Source of the DNA: an uncultured Dehalococcoidia bacterium
Lineage (GTDB): Bacteria; Chloroflexota; Dehalococcoidia; Lucifugimonadales; UBA3495
Direction of reading: 5' to 3'
Assembly (NCBI GenBank): GCA_951813535.1
Contig: OX638345.1
Span: 2,291,158 to 2,355,157, forward strand
DNA: 64,000 nucleotides
Each line of letters begins with the position of its first letter. The stretch's first letter is position 1. The position numbers and the translations under genes were made by a program. Below the pieces are notes generated by a model. That model was not told where the DNA came from, ran no database searches, and was given only the letters and a program-made list of their open reading frames with translations. Positions 58,253 through 64,000 of this stretch are shown here, piece by piece.

Positions 58253-58351
58253 GACCGCCGCTTCCCGGATAGATTGCGCCATTCTAACAAACAGTCGCGC
58301 CGGCCTCGCGATATTCGGCTGTTGCAACGCGATCCTACGGTTCCGAACCGA

Positions 58352-59590
58352 CTACCGGCCGGTCAGCGAAATTGAGCCGTACTGCCCGTCAAACCCAGGG
58401 GTTACCCGCACCTGACCAGTGCGCGCCCGCATGATCGCCTCCGCGACCTCTTCGTCGGCAACCGCTACGAGATCACTCGAGGAGGCCCACAGCAGCGCAG
58501 TGAGTTCATCGCCGATCGTATCCGTGATGGAGCAGTATTCCCGCATCACCGTCCGCGTGTTCACCCCCACTCCTTTCACCGCCGCGATGATCTCTCGCAA
58601 CGGGATCAAACGCGCGTACGGCGGAACGTCACCATCGCTGCGCACGAAGCCGTCCGCTTCTGGCTCCCATTGGTCGACGGTCCGGCGGCCCGAAACCTCG
58701 TTGACCCGGTGCAGCACTCCCAGTGTCAACTGCCGCCCGCACACTGGGCAATCCGATCCGTATCGGTCCAGCTCAGCGGTGCCATACGACACGCCGCACT
58801 TGCGGTGCCCGCTGTAATGGTACTTTCCCTCCTCCGGATAAAATTCAACCGTGTACGCCACTCTCGCTTCCGCAACCGCATTCGCCAACCCATCCCAAGC
58901 CAGCGGCCCCAAAAACGCGGTTACTTCCCTTCCCAGGTTCCCCAGCGAATGGGCGTCTGAAAATGACACCACCACCCGTTGATTCAGCTCATCGATCGCA
59001 CGATTCATCGCCGGGTCCGACGACAGCCCGGTTTCCACAGCCCGGACCAGAGGAGCCAGATCGCCAAAACATTCTTCCAGACTGTCGAATCCGGCTTTCG
59101 AACCGTATACGCCGTACCATGGAGTCCAGGCGTGTGCGGGAATGACCAGCGAATCGGGGCAGCAGTCCAGAGCCGTTTCCAACAGTTGCCGGGCAGATAG
59201 ACTGACGGTGGGTCGCCCGTCGCTTTGCAGTTTTCCGTAGCCATCCAATCGACGGGTGAATGCGGCCGCGGATTCAAGTGTTGGCATCAAGACCAGGAGG
59301 TGGATGCGGCGCGTGCGTCCGTCCTGCCGGTATACGCAACTGATCTCGGTGCCGGGCACGAAACGAACCCCTCCGTACTCGTAGAGGCCGTCGTTCGCAG
59401 CCGCCAGTTGCGAATGCAAGTCGGCTGCCCAGGTCGGGTGCGTAAAGTCGCCCGTCGCCAGGAGGTCAATCCCCTTGCGGCGCGCCCAAATCGCCAGGTT
59501 GTCCAGCGTCAGCTCTTTGCTGCACGCAAATGCGTACGGGGAATGGATGTGCAGATCGGCGACGAACGAACCCGCCAGGCCGGCGGCCAT
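58352..59590 (-). CDS. Endonuclease Q-like PHP-domain nuclease
   Basis: 412 residues. The PHP metal motif is DLHIHSPYAF (His14 and His16), with TGDFTHPTW, VIPAHAWTPW and FSDAHS as further ligands. A central zinc-finger-like segment HRKCGVSYG...CPVCG is the EndoQ hallmark. EndoQ cleaves DNA 5' of deaminated bases (uracil, hypoxanthine). It was described first in Thermococcales and a few bacteria. The start is 1 nt after the alpha/beta-hydrolase stop (TGACATG). Confidence 0.86.
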   Translation of the reverse strand: MAAGLAGSFVADLHIHSPYAFACSKELTLDNLAIWARRKGIDLLATGDFTHPTWAADLHSQLAAANDGLYEYGGVRFVPGTEISCVYRQDGRTRRIHLLVLMPTLESAAAFTRRLDGYGKLQSDGRPTVSLSARQLLETALDCCPDSLVIPAHAWTPWYGVYGSKAGFDSLEECFGDLAPLVRAVETGLSSDPAMNRAIDELNQRVVVSFSDAHSLGNLGREVTAFLGPLAWDGLANAVAEARVAYTVEFYPEEGKYHYSGHRKCGVSYGTAELDRYGSDCPVCGRQLTLGVLHRVNEVSGRRTVDQWEPEADGFVRSDGDVPPYARLIPLREIIAAVKGVGVNTRTVMREYCSITDTIGDELTALLWASSSDLVAVADEEVAEAIMRARTGQVRVTPGFDGQYGSISLTGR

Positions 59591-59591
59591 G

Positions 59592-60347
59592 TCACGCCGC
59601 CAAAAGGGTTTCCGCCAGTTCTCGTGGCCTTTGCACGGTGACCTGGTGTCCCGAATCCAATTGCACCACCGTGGCCCCGGGTATTCGTGATGCCATGGCC
59701 TCCTGCCGGCTCGCGCTGATCAATCGGTCGTCGTTGAGCACCACATATGTCACCGGACAGGGCAGAGAGTCCAGGCTGAGCGTCACCGGTTCCGTCAGCA
59801 TCCTGAGGGGCAACGGACCGAAATGCCCGATGGTTTGTATCCGGTCCATCGGGTCCAACCCGCCGCACCGGTAACGGTTGATCGCCTCCAACGGCGCCGG
59901 TATGTCTCTGCCGGTTGCTGCGCCCAGCGTTTTGCACAGACGCACCAGCAACCGAACCGGGGTCGGGTACGTGGTGACTGCGGGCTGTCCCGAAGCCGGC
60001 ACGATCCCGCACACGAGCACGACCCGTCGGGGCGCACGCGGCAGTTCGCTCAATGCCTGTAGCGCTACCGTTCCTCCCAGTTCGTGACCCACGAGGGTGT
60101 AGTCGGAAAAGCTCTCCTGCTCCGCCACCCGAACAACCGACTTCACCGCCTCCGCCAGGTCGATCATGCCGGCGTCGCGGGCGGCATCCGCTCCATGACC
60201 GGGTAGGTCGACTGCCCGGACGCGGACGGCCTGCCGGGCCCGGTAGAGTGGCGGCGGGTGCTGCTCTGGAGCCGTCATGTGGCCCCAGACCTTGCCCCAA
60301 CTCTTGGCTCCCTGCCCGGCCCCGTGCACTAAAAGAAAATCCGACAC
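59592..60347 (-). CDS. Alpha/beta hydrolase-fold protein with Glu at the nucleophile position
   Basis: 251 residues from a GTG with AGGGGC upstream (an ATG at 60413 would overlap the selA end). The fold is clear: FLLVHGAGQGAKSW (oxyanion loop), RAVDLPGHG, VGHELGG (nucleophile elbow, residues 86-92), LNDDRLIS and the catalytic His in DSGHQVTV. The elbow is G-x-S-x-G in hydrolases; here Ser is Glu89. The remaining acid and His are in place. It sits between EndoQ and selA. Confidence 0.8.
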   Translation of the reverse strand: MSDFLLVHGAGQGAKSWGKVWGHMTAPEQHPPPLYRARQAVRVRAVDLPGHGADAARDAGMIDLAEAVKSVVRVAEQESFSDYTLVGHELGGTVALQALSELPRAPRRVVLVCGIVPASGQPAVTTYPTPVRLLVRLCKTLGAATGRDIPAPLEAINRYRCGGLDPMDRIQTIGHFGPLPLRMLTEPVTLSLDSLPCPVTYVVLNDDRLISASRQEAMASRIPGATVVQLDSGHQVTVQRPRELAETLLAA

Positions 60348-60390
60348 GCTCTGCCCCTGCGTCGCTCTTTGGTTGCCTGCTGTCTGGCCG

Positions 60391-61773
60391 TTACCGCGCC
60401 AACACCGCTGCAACAGCGTTTATTACGTCGTCGTCCTGTTCTGGCAGCACGGTCCTGGGATCGAGCCGCACCGTATCTTCTTCGATCCTGGCTACGACCG
60501 GAGTTGGTTGTCCACGCAGGGCCGACAAAATTGCTTCCGGCGTACCGTTTGCGGACGGATTGATTGCCAATGCCCAGGACGGCAATGTCTCACCGGGCAG
60601 GCTCCCGCCCCCTATCGCCGACCGAGCCGGCTCAACACCCGCTTCGACCTGGTGATTTGCCAGGGTAACGCGCCATTTGTCCGCCCGTGCCCTTACATCT
60701 TCCGCAGTCGCCGATATCATGCGCCAAACGGGCACCCTCGTTTCGGCCTCGCCCATGACGTAGTGCGCCAACGTTGCCGTCAAGCTGGCCAGGCTAATTT
60801 TGTCGATCCGCACCGCGCGCGCCAACGGATGTCTCTCCAGCTGCGCGACCAGATCCCGTTTGCCCACTACGATCCCGGCCTGGGGACCACCCAGCAACTT
60901 GTCACCTGAGAAGAACACCAGGCCGACCCCCGCCGCAATGCTTTCCTGTGGGGTCGGCTCATGGGCCAAGCCATATCGTTCGGTCGGCAGCAATGCTCCG
61001 CTCCCGACGTCGTGCAGCACTGGGACGCCCGAGGTTTCTCCCAGCGCCACAAGGTCGCGCTCGTCCACAAACGCGGTGAAACCCTCCACCCTGAAGTTGC
61101 TGGCATGCGCTTTGAGAAATGCTCCGGTCTGATCGTTCATTGCATCGGCGTAGTCCCGCACGTACGTCCGGTTGGTGGTCCCCACGTCAACCAGGGTGCA
61201 GCCGCTTTGCCGCAGTACGTCCGGTATCCGGAAACCGCCGCCAATTTCGACCGCTTCGCCCCGGGAAACTATGACCTCACGGCCAGCAGCCAAAGCCGAC
61301 AACCCCAGCAGTAGGGCCGAGGCGTTGTTATTCACCGCCAGCGCCGCTTCCGCCCCGGTGAGGCGACGCAGCAGCGATTGCAGGTGTGCCTGACGTGACC
61401 CTCTTCGTCCGGTACCGAGATCGATTTCCAGGTCCGAATATCCCCGGCCCACCGCGTCGGCAGCAGCCAGCGCGGCATCGCTGAGCGGCGCGCGACCCAG
61501 GTTGGTGTGGATGACAACGCCCGTCGCATTGATGACCGGGCGGGGCGACGGCTCAGACAGGCCTGCTATCAGGTCAAGGACCGCTTCCGCAATCTGGAGT
61601 CCTGGCGGCGCTGCGTTGCCGGCCAGCACACTTTTCCGGATTCCGCCCAGCACCTCTCGGGTTAGTTCCACCACTACTTCGCGTCCGTGGGCGTCCACGG
61701 CGGCGGACAGCATCTCACCGTTGACCACGCGCTCGACGCTGGGCAGGTTGCGGAGTTCGGTGCTGATTGTCAT
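60391..61773 (-). CDS. selA: L-seryl-tRNA(Sec) selenium transferase
   Basis: 460 residues. PLP enzyme that converts Ser-tRNA(Sec) to Sec-tRNA(Sec) with selenophosphate. Seen: VINATGVVIHTNLGRAPL (signature, about residue 88), GTGRRGSRQAHLQ, VNNNASALLLGL, VDVGTTNRTYVRDY and FSGDKLLGGPQAG with the PLP Lys. The start at 61773 is set by family length; in-frame ATGs lie at 61839 and further upstream, and no strong ribosome site decides. selB, selC and selD are not in the window, but the UGA-containing glutaredoxin is. Confidence 0.93.
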   Translation of the reverse strand: MTISTELRNLPSVERVVNGEMLSAAVDAHGREVVVELTREVLGGIRKSVLAGNAAPPGLQIAEAVLDLIAGLSEPSPRPVINATGVVIHTNLGRAPLSDAALAAADAVGRGYSDLEIDLGTGRRGSRQAHLQSLLRRLTGAEAALAVNNNASALLLGLSALAAGREVIVSRGEAVEIGGGFRIPDVLRQSGCTLVDVGTTNRTYVRDYADAMNDQTGAFLKAHASNFRVEGFTAFVDERDLVALGETSGVPVLHDVGSGALLPTERYGLAHEPTPQESIAAGVGLVFFSGDKLLGGPQAGIVVGKRDLVAQLERHPLARAVRIDKISLASLTATLAHYVMGEAETRVPVWRMISATAEDVRARADKWRVTLANHQVEAGVEPARSAIGGGSLPGETLPSWALAINPSANGTPEAILSALRGQPTPVVARIEEDTVRLDPRTVLPEQDDDVINAVAAVLAR

Positions 61774-62018
61774 GGAATGCCAGGACCCGATGGCGACGAC
61801 CGACGTGGCGACCCCAGCGGTCGGCTGGTATTCTACCATCTCACCGTACGGTTGCTGATGCCGTTGGAACGGAATCGGTTGCCGGGCTGCACCCCGCCAC
61901 CAACCATTATGGCGATTGTGCCTGTCGATCCGGCACAGCGCATTCCTGCGACGCCCCGGATGCGCTATCATAGATGCCGTTGAACCGTGCAGCAAATTGG
62001 CGGTTGGAACGGAACATC

Positions 62019-62225
62019 ATGAGACGCAAGATAGTAGGCATCGGCGTTATTGTCGTACTGGCAGGGGCTATCCTCTTTGGAACCGTCGGTTCGGTGATGG
62101 AAGTCGTCGCTGCGACGTCCACTGCATCCGCGACGACCCAAACCGAGTCAGTGGCGCGGCTGGCCCCGTCCCCGGTTGAAAACCCGGCCCTGGAAGCTCT
62201 GAAATACGCGTGTCCGTTCCATTAG
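62019..62225 (+). CDS. Small exported or membrane protein, unknown
   Basis: 68 residues. Basic start MRRK, one hydrophobic segment (IVGIGVIVVLAGAILFGTVG) and a Thr/Ala-rich tail ending YACPFH. Looks like a signal-anchored small protein. GGA 6-9 nt before the ATG and a TATCAT at 61968 are weak expression signals. It is divergent from selA. Confidence 0.4.
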   Translation: MRRKIVGIGVIVVLAGAILFGTVGSVMEVVAATSTASATTQTESVARLAPSPVENPALEALKYACPFH

Positions 62226-62334
62226 CGGCCGCCGCGAACGCAAGCTTTCCCTTTCCTCGCCGGGGCGTCGCTGGGTCACCGATGAATCGAGCGCTGCGTG
62301 TGCGTGACCCGGATCATACCGACCAGGAGAAAAC

Positions 62335-63573
62335 ATGACCCCGGATATCGGTTTGCCTCCCGAGCTTGACGCTCTCAAAAACACCGTCCGTCAGATCATC
62401 CGCGACGAATGCGTCCCTCTCGAACCGGAGTATCTGGCGCACCCTCCGCAGGAAGGCGAGCCGGAAAACGGAGCTCCCCGCGGTGTCCTGGAAACGGTGC
62501 CGGGCGTACTCGGAACCCTTTCAGAGAACCAGTGGGGGCGGCTGCACGATGTGTCGAAGCAGACCGGAATCTACACTTCGTTCGTCCCCGAGGAGTACGG
62601 AGGAGGCGGAATGGGCGCCCTGGGCCACCTGGTCCTGGAGGAGGAGGTGCATCGCAGCATCGTTCATCTGCCCACCTCGCCGGTGCCCATGTTCATGATC
62701 GGCGCTTGCACTCCGGAACAGGAAGCCCAGTACCTATACCCCGCCATCAATGGCGACCTGTACTATTCCTTCGGCCAGACCGAGCCCCAGGCCGGTTCGG
62801 ACCCGGGTGGCATGATGCAGACCCGCGCCGTACGCGACGGCGACGACTGGATCCTGAACGGAACCAAGATGTTCATCTCCGGCGCCGCTTCAGCGGACTT
62901 TCTGCTGGTTCAGGCGGTGACCGACCCGGAGAAGATGCAGCGCGGCGGCATCACCATGTTCATCATCGATAATCCCACGCCGGGCGTCACGTTTGAGCCC
63001 ATTCGCGTGTGGATTGTCCCCACCAAGGCCCAACAGCATTACATCCACATGGACAACGTGCGTGTCCCGCAGACCCAGGTCCTGGGCGAGGTTGGGGGAG
63101 GGTTCACTCTTGGACAACAATGGCTGGTTCACCACGACCGGCTCCTCCGTGGCGCCATGGCTCTCGGTATCCTGACGCGGGCCCTCGAGATGGCGATAGA
63201 GTGGTCCCAGCAGCGCGTCACCTACGGGCGGCCGATTGCCGACCGGCAGGCCATCCAGTGGATGCTCACCGACGTATACATGGACATCGTCGCGCTGCGC
63301 TCAGTTGCCCGCGAAACCGCAGCCCGCGCCGATGCCGGGGAAGACGTCCGCGTGGAGGCGTCGATGGTCAAGTACGCCGCCGGCGAATGGGGTTGGCGCA
63401 GCATCGATAAGGTAATGCAGGTCTTCGGCGGCATGGGCGAAACCCTGGACCTGCCCATCGCCCATTGGTATCACATGCTCCGCCACGCCCGCATCGGGGG
63501 CGGAACGTCCGAAATACACAAATTTGTAATGGCCCGGGCTCTCCTCGGGGGCAGGGTCAACTTCCAGGGATAA
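62335..63573 (+). CDS. Acyl-CoA dehydrogenase
   Basis: 412 residues of the flavoprotein family that introduces a 2,3-double bond in acyl-CoA. Seen: YYSFGQTEPQAGSDP, NGTKMFISGA (FAD/substrate middle domain), GRPIADRQAIQWML, and QVFGGMGE followed by IGGGTSEIHKFVMARALLG. The base Glu lies in the last segment in the general ACAD position. AGGAG is 7 nt before the ATG. Chain length of the substrate unclear. Confidence 0.9.
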   Translation: MTPDIGLPPELDALKNTVRQIIRDECVPLEPEYLAHPPQEGEPENGAPRGVLETVPGVLGTLSENQWGRLHDVSKQTGIYTSFVPEEYGGGGMGALGHLVLEEEVHRSIVHLPTSPVPMFMIGACTPEQEAQYLYPAINGDLYYSFGQTEPQAGSDPGGMMQTRAVRDGDDWILNGTKMFISGAASADFLLVQAVTDPEKMQRGGITMFIIDNPTPGVTFEPIRVWIVPTKAQQHYIHMDNVRVPQTQVLGEVGGGFTLGQQWLVHHDRLLRGAMALGILTRALEMAIEWSQQRVTYGRPIADRQAIQWMLTDVYMDIVALRSVARETAARADAGEDVRVEASMVKYAAGEWGWRSIDKVMQVFGGMGETLDLPIAHWYHMLRHARIGGGTSEIHKFVMARALLGGRVNFQG

Positions 63574-63587
63574 AGGGAAGATTTTCA

Positions 63588-64000
63588 ATGAACAAATTAT
63601 CCAAACGCTCCGTCATATTTTTTTTGGTCGCGTCATTCGCGATCGTGGGCGCGGCGTGTAGTTTCCCAACGCCCGCGGCGTCTCTGTCCGGCGGACCCGT
63701 CATCGGCGCGTCCGATCCGGTCTCTCAGGTCGCGGTGTACCCATATGACGCCATTGTCGTGGCCGGGTTTGGCAGCGCCAGCGCGCCGCCGGATCTCGCC
63801 CGGCTGTCGCTGGCCGTGTCGGTCACCGACGATACTGTGGCCGACGCCCGGGAAACTGCCGCTGAAGCGATGACCGATGTCAGAGCCGCCATCAAGCGCC
63901 ACCGTATCCTCAACTCTGACATCGCCACCAGCCATTTCCGCATCCATCCAGAGTACGAGTACGGGCCAGATGGCCGCGAGCAAATTGGTTACACGGTCAG
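63588..64000 (+). CDS. SIMPL (DUF541) domain lipoprotein, cut by right edge
   Basis: At least 137 residues visible. Signal peptide and lipobox VGAAC (Cys24), then IVVAGFGSASAPPDLARLSL, the SIMPL/DUF541 start, with FRIHPEYEYGPDGREQIGY. Members are exported proteins of unclear function (e.g. YggE). The ATG has GGGAAG upstream and the ACAD stop lies 15 nt before. Continues beyond the window. Confidence 0.82.
   Translation, partial: MNKLSKRSVIFFLVASFAIVGAACSFPTPAASLSGGPVIGASDPVSQVAVYPYDAIVVAGFGSASAPPDLARLSLAVSVTDDTVADARETAAEAMTDVRAAIKRHRILNSDIATSHFRIHPEYEYGPDGREQIGYTV

Overview
This is a dense, high-GC bacterial chromosome segment with about 50 protein genes, one tRNA, no rRNA, no CRISPR array and no sign of phage or insertion sequences. 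Two GMC oxidoreductases, two luciferase-like flavin monooxygenases, an HpaB-type flavin hydroxylase, an SDR, an acyl-CoA ligase, an acyl-CoA dehydrogenase, a sulfotransferase and an acetylxylan-esterase-like hydrolase suggest an aerobic degrader of recalcitrant organic matter. That gene set, together with the very large RpoB and RpoC, is compatible with a Chloroflexota lineage such as the marine SAR202/Dehalococcoidia type. The taxonomy is inferred; no marker here proves it.

Layout. 1-10 kb: a glutaredoxin gene with an in-frame UGA at its active site, a GMC oxidoreductase, a DinB-fold protein, two luciferase-like oxidoreductases, a coupled pair of MFS transporters and two coupled oligopeptide-type ABC ATPases. 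10-28 kb: mtaB, a small helical protein, an iron-ADH-fold protein, pyrD, rpoC and rpoB, fumC, a second GMC oxidoreductase and a hypothetical protein. 28-38 kb: SDR, acyl-CoA ligase, a ccmABCDE cytochrome c maturation cluster, a 2-oxoacid:ferredoxin oxidoreductase pair (korAB) and a GT2 glycosyltransferase. 38-46.5 kb: zinc uptake genes with an additional convergent permease, an M24 aminopeptidase, then a heavily structured intergenic region ahead of a phosphate-binding lipoprotein made of two almost identical domains. 46.5-64 kb: HpaB-like hydroxylase, esterase, sulfotransferase, MFS, endonuclease III, argC, tRNA-Glu, zinc ribbon, an AroQ-like protein coupled to a protoglobin, PAC2, a GNAT, EndoQ, an alpha/beta hydrolase, selA, an acyl-CoA dehydrogenase and a SIMPL lipoprotein cut by the right edge.

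The most interesting signal is the glutaredoxin at the left edge. Its first active-site cysteine codon is replaced by UGA, giving a U-x-x-C motif; the rest of the frame is intact, a hairpin follows the UGA, and the same window carries selA. It is very probably a selenoprotein that a standard gene caller would miss or truncate. Other points of note are the mosaic double PstS with a two-terminator leader and a 34-codon coupled upstream ORF, a GGGGCGAAT hairpin found three times, a Cys-type CcmE, and three enzyme-fold proteins that have lost textbook catalytic or metal-binding residues (AroQ-like, iron-ADH-like, alpha/beta hydrolase).
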